Assembly: GCA_015488685.1 (NCBI GenBank)
Contig: WFNH01000042.1
Span: 1-45,831, forward strand
Reading direction: 5' to 3'
Origin: Marinosulfonomonas sp.
GTDB taxonomy: Bacteria > Pseudomonadota > Alphaproteobacteria > Rhodobacterales > Rhodobacteraceae
DNA length: 45,831 nt
The position numbers and the translations under genes were made by a program. Below the pieces are notes generated by a model that saw nothing but the letters and a program-made list of their open reading frames with translations, was not told where the DNA came from and searched no databases. Positions 1-8,291 of the stretch are shown here, piece by piece; within the stretch, counting starts at the first letter, position 1, and each line of letters begins with the position of its first letter.

Positions 1-83
1 CAAAGATCGGACACCGGCACACCGCTTTCGGCCTGCTTCAAAATACCCATGATCTGCGCGTCACTGTATCGTTTGTTCTTCAT
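1..83 (-). CDS. IS3-family transposase OrfA, N-terminal fragment (cut by window edge)
   Basis: Reading leftward from an ATG at 83 gives 27 residues beginning MKNKRYSDAQIMGILKQAES and continuing GVPVSDL before the window ends. This is the typical start of IS3-family OrfA, the helix-turn-helix subunit that binds the element's ends and is normally joined to the DDE transposase OrfB by frameshifting. A clear ribosome site (TGAGGAGAT) lies just before the ATG. The rest of the element is outside the window, so whether it is intact cannot be told. Confidence 0.8.
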   Translation of the reverse strand, partial: MKNKRYSDAQIMGILKQAESGVPVSDL

Positions 84-152
84 CAAAATCTCCTCAGATA
101 TTATGCCGAGAAAATTCTACTTGTGAACACCACTAATTTTCGGGGGGATTAC
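1..152 (-). mobile_element. End of an IS3-family insertion sequence (partial)
   Basis: The OrfA start at 83 is followed upstream by a short AT-containing leader and a G-rich stretch (TTTCGGGGGGATTACC at about 137-152) of the kind found at the outer ends of IS3 elements, next to the transposase promoter. I place the end near 152, but the second inverted repeat is outside the window, so the boundary and any target duplication are unverified. The IS ends about 70 bases from the mcrC stop and marks the disturbed flank of the defence cassette. Confidence 0.55.
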
Positions 153-224
153 CTATCAATGCGCCATTGGTTGCTCTGTTTGTGGACGGGCCGGAGTAAA
201 GGACATTTATACAGGGTTCGATTA

Positions 225-1538
225 CTATATCCCTTCCGAAACACCTCGCACATCACAATGAAGGAGGCTGCGCAGACGGGCAACTGCGTTCTCGCCACGT
301 GAGACATCAAAGCTCATTGTTTCAAGTAGGACATCCCCGTCACCAATCCGATGCCTTGCCTGTTGACCGTCGCCCCCTTGAAGCTGCCCGTGGTGGGGGT
401 AAAGCAGCGTCAGGCGTTGTGTGCGGTAAAGCTGTCCATAGGCCATCATCTGGTAAATATCCGCTTGAGATACACCGCGCTTGGGGTCATCCAGACGTGA
501 TGAAATACGCTTCCATTTCGTGTCGATGACATGGATAATTTCATTCTCTGAACGGATCAGAATATCGGGTTTTGTCTGGAACGTCCGGCGGTCGGTTTCT
601 TCATCGGTCAGACAGTAAAGCCGCCCGCCCTGAAGCGAGACATGCAATCCGCTACCGGCAAAGGCCCGGCGTGTAATTTGACCGATATAGCTTTCAAACA
701 GAACATTCATGTCAAACAGCAACGCATACCCGCTACCGTTTCCGCTGGTTGTCGTCTGGAACTTTTCTGACAAGAGCAAACGGGCAAGGTCCAGAAGCTC
801 GCGCCAACAATAATTGGTCCGGTCAAGTTGCACAGTATCCCATCCAAGTCTGGCGACAGGAATGTCGGATATTTCAGCATAGGCAAAACTGAGTTCCTGC
901 AAACGGCGCTGGTTTCTCAGGCTGCGCGAGGCGCGTAATAGTCGCAGAACAGCCGCCTTCATAATCTGGTTCAAAGCTGTATCGGGCGACAATTCATCAT
1001 ACCGGCAGGCCAAGCGGGACGGGTTCACCGCATGTTTGGTGAATTGTCGAACTACATCCATAGATCCGCGCAAAGCCCGCAGATCGTCTTCGCGGCCGAT
1101 ATACTGATGGGGCATTCCCCCTCGAAGCACGTTTGCCAGTTTGTCAGCAAATAGCCCAATCAAAATCTCTAGAATTGTATCACGCTGCCAGTCCAGTTCT
1201 GTAAGCGCGCCAACCTCAATCCGCAGATCAAGCGCCACAGCAAGCATATGGATAAGACGGCGCCGAATAGCAGTCTCTTGGGGCAAGTCACTTTCCGCCA
1301 CATCAATCTTTGGCAGAATTTCCAACATGCACCCTTCGGCAGCAATAACACCCACAACACTACGGGCACGCAAATGTTTGCGCCCATGTTCAAGCACCCC
1401 CCCTCCTCCCTTTCCGGCAAAAGCTGAGTCCGCGGCAACCGCTGCAATCCTGTCAGCCGCCCATTCCGGAATACTGTCAGGATCTGATTTATCGCCATAG
1501 GGTAGTTTCGTCCATTCAAGGACACTCCGACGGATCAT
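225..1538 (-). CDS. mcrC: McrC-type nuclease subunit of a McrBC-like restriction system
   Basis: 437 aa. McrC proteins are the PD-(D/E)XK endonuclease partners of the McrB GTPase; together they cut DNA carrying modified cytosine or other marks. The C-terminal half carries the nuclease core: FESYIG (helix with the early acidic residue), then TKPDILI followed by HVIDTKWKRI, matching the D...(D/E)xK signature. The N-terminal half is the variable McrB-contacting part. Its ATG (1538-1536) overlaps the mcrB stop in an ATGA junction, so the two are translationally coupled and probably made in fixed proportion. The length is slightly above that of classical McrC. It is the last gene of the leftward operon, with the IS3 end just behind it. 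Confidence 0.88.
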   Translation of the reverse strand: MIRRSVLEWTKLPYGDKSDPDSIPEWAADRIAAVAADSAFAGKGGGGVLEHGRKHLRARSVVGVIAAEGCMLEILPKIDVAESDLPQETAIRRRLIHMLAVALDLRIEVGALTELDWQRDTILEILIGLFADKLANVLRGGMPHQYIGREDDLRALRGSMDVVRQFTKHAVNPSRLACRYDELSPDTALNQIMKAAVLRLLRASRSLRNQRRLQELSFAYAEISDIPVARLGWDTVQLDRTNYCWRELLDLARLLLSEKFQTTTSGNGSGYALLFDMNVLFESYIGQITRRAFAGSGLHVSLQGGRLYCLTDEETDRRTFQTKPDILIRSENEIIHVIDTKWKRISSRLDDPKRGVSQADIYQMMAYGQLYRTQRLTLLYPHHGQLQGGDGQQARHRIGDGDVLLETMSFDVSRGENAVARLRSLLHCDVRGVSEGI

Positions 1539-4045
1539 ATGGCTGCAAACTCCGAGAAATCGAATGTGTCCTTCACCGTCCAGCGCATCCGAGTTTGACC
1601 TTCTTCACTATCCCCTTCAAACCCCTGCGGCACAAATCTCTCACCGCGTAGAAAACGCCCATCAAATAGCTCGGCTTCCGGAATCGATCTACCTTCCAGC
1701 ACCATGGCAATCCGCGACCAGTCTTCGTAAAAATATTCCGCCAAAAGAGGGATAATATTATCGCGCATCACCCTTTCGATATCATCCCGCGTTTTGCACC
1801 CCATGAAATAGGCATGGCCGATCTGGTGTTCGCGATCGAACAGATACTCGATACGCTCGTTCAGGCTCTTAAGTAGCCGCTGTAAATTGATCCCGTCCAA
1901 GTCTGTTTTATTGGACAGAACCTCAGGATCAGGCATCAGTTCCCGAAAGCGAAAACGCCGCCGCAGGGCCGTATCCAAAAGCGCAATAGAGCGGTCGGCT
2001 GTGTTCATTGTCCCGATAATATGCAGGTTCGAGGGAACCCCGAAGGGAGCCTTGGAATACGGCAACCTGAGGCGAATCTCATTGGGCTGGCCAATCCGTT
2101 TGTCCGGTTCCAGCAAAGTGATCAGCTCTCCGAATACTTTGGAAATATTAGCACGGTTGATTTCATCAATGATAAGAACATGGGGTCGCCCCGCCCCTTG
2201 CGCACGCACTGCATCCGCCCCAAAGAGAAGTGTTTCCAGCCGATCCCAATTCAGAGCCGCTTCATTAAGCGTATATGCTGGATGAAAAGATGTGAAATCG
2301 CTGCTGTAAATTTCTGACCGGTCAACACCATCAGGGTTGCTCCACATCCATTCGACAGGGCGTATGTGCCGTGGTGGCATGTCATCGGTCGCAGGTATGA
2401 ATTTGTAGTCACCATTGATACGACCAACAGCCACAATCCGGGATCGGCCAACCGTCATTAATACATAGTCTCCGGTTTCCGCTCCCGCACGCCAAAGCCA
2501 AGTTCCAAAAACCGAGGCATGATTACCCAATCTGTTCGGATCATCCTGTTGCCGCCTTTCCTTAATGACCTGCCAATCCTCAAATTCCGGACCTGACCAG
2601 TCAATATTTCCACCATGCGGCCATTCCACCCAACCTTCATTTATTGCGCTCTCATAAGTCGTGCGCCAATCCGACCCTGTTAACCCGAACCGGATAACAC
2701 GGCGTCTCCGGTCCAGACGGTTGGCAGAATCTCCGTCACCGGGATCGCGCCTCGCCTGTTCGCTAAACCGTTTGAAAATGCCATCCTCTACCTTCAAACG
2801 AAAACCGCCGTTTACTGAAGCATCCACTACAGTTTCCTGCCCATCTTTATCTTGTGTTTCCGGTCGCAGACCCTCGACAAATTCCTCGTAGGACATGGAC
2901 TGGTGAAAGGTTACAAATTCAATCTGCCCATCAGATACCAATCGTCTGTATTCATGCATCACCGCATCGCGATTGCCATTTTCTGGCAATTCGCTAATGG
3001 CGTCCAGACCCAAGCAAATCCGAACGGCCTCAGATGCTGTTTCATAGGTTTTTCCCGTTCCTGGCGGGCCGTAAAGGATCAAATTCATCGGCTGAGGCAC
3101 AAATGTATCATTGGTTTGGGTCATGGGATCTGCCTGTGTATTTGCATCAAGAATAAAGGTGAAAACGGTAGTGCTGCTCGGGTTCGGATTGGTGTATGTT
3201 GGAGCCCGGACATTCGCCAGTTCCTGGAATTTTTTGCCTCCGATTGCCCCACAGATACTCGGAAAGACATTCTCCAGGCCCAGATCCAGCGCGACATCAC
3301 GGACAGCGATTAAAACCTTCGCCTCGCCTCGTTCGCGCGCCGGTTCGATGTAGTAATTTTGTGTGTATTTCCTGATCCTGTCCGCGCCTCGGCACAAATG
3401 GCGGTATAGTTCCGGCTGAATGATGGGGCGATCTTTTTTATCAACGATGAGAAAGCCCGCATTGTGCAGCCGCGCCGCAGCATCGGATTTCCGCTCCCAT
3501 CCATCGTTCAGGTTGGTCTTATCCAATATAAAACCCATAATCGGCTTTGTCGGGTAAATCCTGTTAACCCGTGCACGCGTAGAGCGAACCCAGTAATCCT
3601 TCGGCGCGTCAAAATGAGAGAAAAATTCGTTGTGCTCACCTTCATTATGCCAATGGTCGAAGGCATCCATCGCTTTTTCGATTGCTACTCTCGACAGTAG
3701 ATCTTCAGGCTGGAGCGCCGGGCGAGGCTGGGTTGGTTTCCAATGTCTTCCGTTGCTGTTGCCATCTATCACTACGCCGGCTGCCGCACTCTTGCTTGTG
3801 AAGACATGATCTGCCACGAAACAAAAAAGTGCGGGGTTCTTGTCTGGAACAAGGACACCCTCTTGGATCAGCTTGTCGCGCAATGCTCGATCGCGCTTCT
3901 TGTTGGGAGATCCTATTTTCATTGCGGTTGATCCCTTACTTACAAGGAATCCATCCCTATGTTCACAGCCGAAGGCGACCGCCTGTTCCTTTTCGATTTT
4001 GAACCAGTCAACAATTTTGCCCTCTGAACCCGCACCATCCGTCAT
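1535..4045 (-). CDS. mcrB: McrB-type AAA+ GTPase with N-terminal DUF4357 and an internal PUA/EVE-like insertion
   Basis: 836 aa from the ATG at 4045, chosen because it forms an ATGA overlap with the upstream stop and has GGAAGA six bases before it; an in-frame ATG lies upstream at 4114. Residues about 32-105 look like a DUF4357 domain (GFLVSKGS, then LRDKLIQEGVL and FTSKSAAAGVVI). Residues 110-300 are a further putative recognition region. The motor has Walker A LYGPPGTGKT (324-333), Walker B VLIIDEIN (623-630) and the McrB signature MNTADRS (680-686). Walker A and B are unusually far apart because about 130 residues (447-577) are inserted, with GDYVLMTVGRSRIVAVGRI and HIRPVEWMW, resembling the PUA/EVE-like modified-base readers. 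By family, it should be the DNA-recognising GTP-driven motor for McrC. Domain names are from memory of motifs. Confidence 0.85.
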   Translation of the reverse strand: MTDGAGSEGKIVDWFKIEKEQAVAFGCEHRDGFLVSKGSTAMKIGSPNKKRDRALRDKLIQEGVLVPDKNPALFCFVADHVFTSKSAAAGVVIDGNSNGRHWKPTQPRPALQPEDLLSRVAIEKAMDAFDHWHNEGEHNEFFSHFDAPKDYWVRSTRARVNRIYPTKPIMGFILDKTNLNDGWERKSDAAARLHNAGFLIVDKKDRPIIQPELYRHLCRGADRIRKYTQNYYIEPARERGEAKVLIAVRDVALDLGLENVFPSICGAIGGKKFQELANVRAPTYTNPNPSSTTVFTFILDANTQADPMTQTNDTFVPQPMNLILYGPPGTGKTYETASEAVRICLGLDAISELPENGNRDAVMHEYRRLVSDGQIEFVTFHQSMSYEEFVEGLRPETQDKDGQETVVDASVNGGFRLKVEDGIFKRFSEQARRDPGDGDSANRLDRRRRVIRFGLTGSDWRTTYESAINEGWVEWPHGGNIDWSGPEFEDWQVIKERRQQDDPNRLGNHASVFGTWLWRAGAETGDYVLMTVGRSRIVAVGRINGDYKFIPATDDMPPRHIRPVEWMWSNPDGVDRSEIYSSDFTSFHPAYTLNEAALNWDRLETLLFGADAVRAQGAGRPHVLIIDEINRANISKVFGELITLLEPDKRIGQPNEIRLRLPYSKAPFGVPSNLHIIGTMNTADRSIALLDTALRRRFRFRELMPDPEVLSNKTDLDGINLQRLLKSLNERIEYLFDREHQIGHAYFMGCKTRDDIERVMRDNIIPLLAEYFYEDWSRIAMVLEGRSIPEAELFDGRFLRGERFVPQGFEGDSEEGQTRMRWTVKDTFDFSEFAAI

Positions 4046-7000
4046 TCGCATTCTTCCAACCATTTCAGCCCACACACCATATTCACCAGCTTCATCTGCT
4101 CCACCGTATTGCATTTTGCCTCGCGCAAGCGCGGCGCGCCAAACACCAGCGCCAGTCCTTTTGCCCGTGATACCGCCACGTTGATCCGGTTGAGCGAGAA
4201 CAGGAATTCCATGCCGCGTGCGGTTTCTTCTGCCGAGCTGGCCGTCATCGAGACAAGGCAGATTGGCGCTTCCTGCCCCTGGAATTTGTCCACGGTGCCG
4301 ACGCGGATGCCCTCGGGCAAAGCCTCGTCCAGAGCATTAACTTGTGCGTTATAAGGGGCGACGACAATGATGTCCTGCGGGCGCACAGGGCGGGTGGAGC
4401 CCTCCTTGTCGGTCCAGTTACCGCGCAGCAGGTCGGTGATTGCCGCCCTGATGGCGTCCACTTCCTCGGGCGCGGTCTGGGCGTTGCCTTCGTGGGGAAC
4501 CGGCACCCAAAACGCGCCCGCTTCGGGGAAGGATGTGCCGGTCACGCTTTGACGGGCCGTATCGGGGTGGCTTTCAAGTCGTCCCTCATAAACCTGATCC
4601 GAAATAAACCCGCACACATCCGGATGCATCCGGCGGGTGACGGGCAGGAAGATGCCGCGTTCCGGCGGGATGGTGGCGTGGTCGCCCAGCACCCATTCAA
4701 GGCAGGACAGGTTGGTGGGATGCGGGTGCGATCCCTGAATGACTTGCGGTAATTGCTGTGGATCGCCGACCAGAACGATATTGCGCACGGCGCGGCCCAT
4801 GGCCAGCATATTGGCCAGCCCCACTTGCCCCGCTTCGTCGATAAACAACCAGTCAAAGGCCTGAATGTTCTGTTCCCGAGCAAAGAAAAACGCGGTGCCA
4901 CCCACCACATGAGCCTCGGCCAGAGCCGGATCGTCGTTCGAGGTCGGGCGGGAAATCTCTTCGAGCCCCTCGGGGTAGCCGTCATTGCCCTGCGACACCT
5001 TATGCGCCATTTCCAGCGTGATTGGCATATCCTCGTCCTCAACTGCTGCAAGGCAGCCCATCAGCACATTGCGGATCGCTTCGTGACTGTTCGAGGCCAC
5101 GCCAACCCGCGCGCCGTTGCCCACCAAAGACAGGATCGCGCGGGCGGACACATAGGTTTTGCCGGTGCCGGGCGGGCCTTGAATGGGAAGCACGGTTTCG
5201 TCCATGCGAGCCACGGCATCGATGGATCCGGCAACAAATTCCGAACCGTTCAGGATATCATCCCCCGCAGGGGGCGTCAGCCGCGGAGGTGTGCGCGACA
5301 GAAGGTCATCCAGCGCGCGGTAGGTTTTGGCCCCGCACTGGTCTGTAATCACATCGCGCAGGGCTTGGGCAATGATCGCGGTTGAGATCGGCTTGTCGGG
5401 ATGCAGGGACAGGCGATCGGTCAAAAGATCGGCCTTTGCCGAGCCAATTTTCAAGGTAACGCGGCGCGCAGCACGGTCCAGTTCGGTAATGTTGATCGTA
5501 GCCATGCCCTCCGTCGTGGGGATAGTGGCCTTGCGTCCAGCCCGCAGTTTGGTTTCCTGTGCGGGAAACTGATAGGTGCGCTGAAACGAGCGGTCGACTG
5601 GCTCGGCCGGCCCTGTAGCCACAAGCCCTGCAAGCGCATCCAGATCATCGATCAGCTCGTCTTCATCTTTGCCCAGACTATCAAAAATCGCCCACCAGGC
5701 CGGTTTCACCTCGCGGATGTGGAACATCCCCAGATCAAACAACATCGCCTGCCGCTCTTCGGGCAGGTCCGACGCCGCCAGCATGGCCCGCAGGGCGTCG
5801 GCTTCGGTATCCTCCTCCACCTCTTTGTCGCCGAAATCCTCGGTCATCTCCGGCCACGGCCCGTCGGGGCGGATACTCACCAGCCAATCGCGCAGATCTT
5901 CGGTCGAAACACAATCAATGCGGTTGTAATCCTCGATTTCATCCAGAATTTGCTGCTCGCCGGTCTCCAGCCATTTCTCATAGGCCACGACCGAGCCGCC
6001 CGCCGTTTTGACCTCGCCGTCGCGCACAAGGCCGTAAAACGCCTCCATGGATTTGATCGAATAATTCGGCTCGGAACCAATCAACCCGCCCCGCACCACG
6101 GCAAACAGATCGACAAACCGCCGTTCGCGCAGCAGGCGATCAAGAAAGGCCTCGCCCACCCCGTATTTGGCGGTCAGACGGCGCAGGGCGGTGATTTCAT
6201 AGGGGGCGTAATGGTAAATGCGGGCCTGCGGGAATTGCGCAAGGCGCGCACGAAAGAAATCAAACAGATCAATAACCGCCTGTTTTTCCGCCGCGTGATC
6301 ATGCGCCCAGAAGGCGACAAAGCCGGTATCCTTGGCCCAGACCCCGTGCAGATATTCCAGTCCATCCTCGAAATGTGGGTCGCCCTCGATGTCGTAAAAC
6401 AAATCCCCCGCCTGTGGTTTTGGCAGCAGGTCGAAACCCTTGCCAACCTCTGGCGGGCGCAATTCGAAATCGGGCGCACCGGTCTTGCGGGCCTGTTGCA
6501 GGCGCGCCTGCGTAACCAGCCGTGCGCATGTCGGCTCGCTCAGCCCACGCACCGGATGGCCCAGCGTGGAGAGCGCTTCCAGCGTATCCACCCCCGCCGC
6601 TTCCAGCTTTTTCACCTGCGTGCGGCTGATATTGGCCACGTTGAACAGGCTGTCTTCCTTAACCCAAATCTCCGCACAATGATCGGCCCAGCGGCACATC
6701 CCGCAATCGGCGCAAGGCACGGGACGGGTTTCCCCAGGGTTTGCCACAAAATCCTCAAGCCTCTGGCGCGCCGCCCGCGCATAGGCGCTGTAATCCTTCA
6801 GGCGCAGCGTGGCGCGATCACCTGTGCCCAGCTCAACATGGGCGAATTCCGGCATTACCCCCTGAATTTCCGCCAGGAGGTCAGAATAGAGCACCAGTTG
6901 CAATACATGTTTGGGATGGGGCGTGCGTTTCAGCTTGGTATCAGTCACCTCATAGCTGAAATCCCCCAACTTTGACGGGCGCTCCACCCGTTCCAGAAAA

Positions 7001-7335
7001 TCAGACCAGCCCCCCCAGTTGCCCGACAGAAACGCGCCCTGAAAAACCACATCCGGCCCCTGCGCCAGAACCTCGCGAGTTTTGGCAGCATTGGCCGCAA
7101 GGTTTCCGCTGTCGATTTCAACGACCCGCCGCCCCTGCTCTTTCAGTTTTCCCAGATGCCCCGCCTCGTGCTCGTCACCCTGTTTTTGCAACAGCGCCGC
7201 ATCCTCGCTGTCTTCCCGTGGCTCGGGGCCTTCTCCGCGCATCCGCGCCATATCCAGAACACTCGCGTGCTTGCACCCCATGAATTTCATAAGGTCGGAG
7301 GCCGAAAACAGGGTGTGACCGTTGGTTTCCCTCAT
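4042..7335 (-). CDS. TM0106-type RecB/Cas4-like nuclease + DEDD exonuclease + SF1 (Upf1-like) helicase fusion
   Basis: 1097 aa; ATG at 7335 preceded by GAGG. Three parts are visible. (1) A Cas4/RecB-like PD-(D/E)XK nuclease, residues 1-225: WSDF, YEVTDTKLKR and QLVLYS, with cysteines C21, C211, C214 and C220 spaced like the Fe-S cluster of Cas4/AddB nucleases. (2) An RNase H-fold exonuclease, residues 310-490: YDIEGDP (315-317 acidic pair), YHYAPYE and DYNRIDCVSTEDL. (3) An SF1B helicase, 700-1097: GPPGTGKT (720-727), FIDEAGQ, LVGDPQQLPQ, GTVDKFQGQE and INVAVSRAK. Such TM0106-like fusions are known mostly as uncharacterised proteins. Here the stop overlaps the mcrB start (ATGA), so it is the first gene of a coupled three-gene unit and probably processes DNA together with McrBC. 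The gene is clearly more GC-rich than mcrB. Confidence 0.85.
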   Translation of the reverse strand: MRETNGHTLFSASDLMKFMGCKHASVLDMARMRGEGPEPREDSEDAALLQKQGDEHEAGHLGKLKEQGRRVVEIDSGNLAANAAKTREVLAQGPDVVFQGAFLSGNWGGWSDFLERVERPSKLGDFSYEVTDTKLKRTPHPKHVLQLVLYSDLLAEIQGVMPEFAHVELGTGDRATLRLKDYSAYARAARQRLEDFVANPGETRPVPCADCGMCRWADHCAEIWVKEDSLFNVANISRTQVKKLEAAGVDTLEALSTLGHPVRGLSEPTCARLVTQARLQQARKTGAPDFELRPPEVGKGFDLLPKPQAGDLFYDIEGDPHFEDGLEYLHGVWAKDTGFVAFWAHDHAAEKQAVIDLFDFFRARLAQFPQARIYHYAPYEITALRRLTAKYGVGEAFLDRLLRERRFVDLFAVVRGGLIGSEPNYSIKSMEAFYGLVRDGEVKTAGGSVVAYEKWLETGEQQILDEIEDYNRIDCVSTEDLRDWLVSIRPDGPWPEMTEDFGDKEVEEDTEADALRAMLAASDLPEERQAMLFDLGMFHIREVKPAWWAIFDSLGKDEDELIDDLDALAGLVATGPAEPVDRSFQRTYQFPAQETKLRAGRKATIPTTEGMATINITELDRAARRVTLKIGSAKADLLTDRLSLHPDKPISTAIIAQALRDVITDQCGAKTYRALDDLLSRTPPRLTPPAGDDILNGSEFVAGSIDAVARMDETVLPIQGPPGTGKTYVSARAILSLVGNGARVGVASNSHEAIRNVLMGCLAAVEDEDMPITLEMAHKVSQGNDGYPEGLEEISRPTSNDDPALAEAHVVGGTAFFFAREQNIQAFDWLFIDEAGQVGLANMLAMGRAVRNIVLVGDPQQLPQVIQGSHPHPTNLSCLEWVLGDHATIPPERGIFLPVTRRMHPDVCGFISDQVYEGRLESHPDTARQSVTGTSFPEAGAFWVPVPHEGNAQTAPEEVDAIRAAITDLLRGNWTDKEGSTRPVRPQDIIVVAPYNAQVNALDEALPEGIRVGTVDKFQGQEAPICLVSMTASSAEETARGMEFLFSLNRINVAVSRAKGLALVFGAPRLREAKCNTVEQMKLVNMVCGLKWLEECE

Positions 7336-7454
7336 ACCGAGACCTCAAATTGTCGGCCACATGTATTCAAGAAAGTTCTTGGTGTCTTTGTAAATACCAC
7401 TATCATTTAAGATATTAATCCCTGTGAACATAAAATGAGATGCAGCCGAAACAT

Positions 7455-8204
7455 TCAGGCTAATGTATATCTTATAGGGTTGGACTGACCGCGTTTCTTT
7501 GCATCCTTAATTGACTTGTTGATATACAACTTTCTCACACTGTCCTCTGCAACAATGGCTGTGAAACATCGGCGGATTTGAGTTTTGCCATCCTTTTTCT
7601 TTTGATGGACCTCCGACCATGCCTGAATCTTGAAAACTTCAACAACCAATCCGCGATATTCAGATAACGCATATTGAATCGTCTTAGTTCTCGACTCAGC
7701 AATAACCCAATTCCCGCGAGTAGCTTCATAAATACCTTTTGCTCCACTTCCACGCTTGTATGTTTTATTGATATTAATGATTACAACCGGGTGTTTTAGT
7801 TCCGACAATGGCTGCGCATTATATTTGTTACGAATCTCATTGGCCGTCATCAGACCGTTTTCCAATGACCTATGCCCAGACTGGATGTTTGTCAGTTTTT
7901 TGTCTCTAAATCGCTCCAAATCAATCAATGCGGCTTCGACTTCGAAAGCTTCCTTCTCGGTAAGGCCATGCCGAATAATTATATGCTCAACTCCAGTATC
8001 ACTTTGTTTTAACTCATTTATCGTTCCGTATTTCGCGCTATCAACACTTTCATCCAAGCGGCAGTTTACATGGTCAAATACACGGTTCCCCTGCCCTTTG
8101 CCGATATAAAATGGCAATCTCTTCTCATCCAGAAGGGCATAAACATAGTGTCCTATTTGTTGAATGGTCTTATGATCGAATGTAATTTCTTCTTTCGTGT
8201 GCAT
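7455..8204 (-). CDS. GIY-YIG endonuclease, LEM-3-like
   Basis: 249 aa; ATG at 8204 with GAGG upstream. The first 110 residues have the GIY-YIG fold signature in LEM-3-like form: GHYVYALLDE (18-27), FYIGKGQGNRVFDH (32-45, catalytic Arg at 41), a Glu helix EVEAALIDLE (about 88-97) and TNIQSGH with Asn106. These residues coordinate the metal and cut a DNA strand. The basic C-terminal half (rich in Lys/Arg, ending KKRGQSNPIRYTLA) has no domain I recognise and may bind DNA. It is AT-rich compared with the neighbouring nuclease-helicase, 119 bases downstream on the same strand, and could be the first gene of the same operon or a separate acquisition. It diverges from the WYL regulator across an 87-base gap. 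Confidence 0.8.
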   Translation of the reverse strand: MHTKEEITFDHKTIQQIGHYVYALLDEKRLPFYIGKGQGNRVFDHVNCRLDESVDSAKYGTINELKQSDTGVEHIIIRHGLTEKEAFEVEAALIDLERFRDKKLTNIQSGHRSLENGLMTANEIRNKYNAQPLSELKHPVVIININKTYKRGSGAKGIYEATRGNWVIAESRTKTIQYALSEYRGLVVEVFKIQAWSEVHQKKKDGKTQIRRCFTAIVAEDSVRKLYINKSIKDAKKRGQSNPIRYTLA

Positions 8205-8291
8205 TGTATCCTCACATTAATTCGAATCATCTCGACAGAACTCACCGTGAACAATAACCTATAAGGGTGTCAATTCCTGTCGTGGTTGAAA

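Noticed and set aside
5401-6975. A 524-codon open frame on the plus strand
   Set aside because: It is antisense to the nuclease-helicase gene, whose motifs are plainly conserved; its amino acid content (His, Arg, Gln-rich) is that of a shadow frame.
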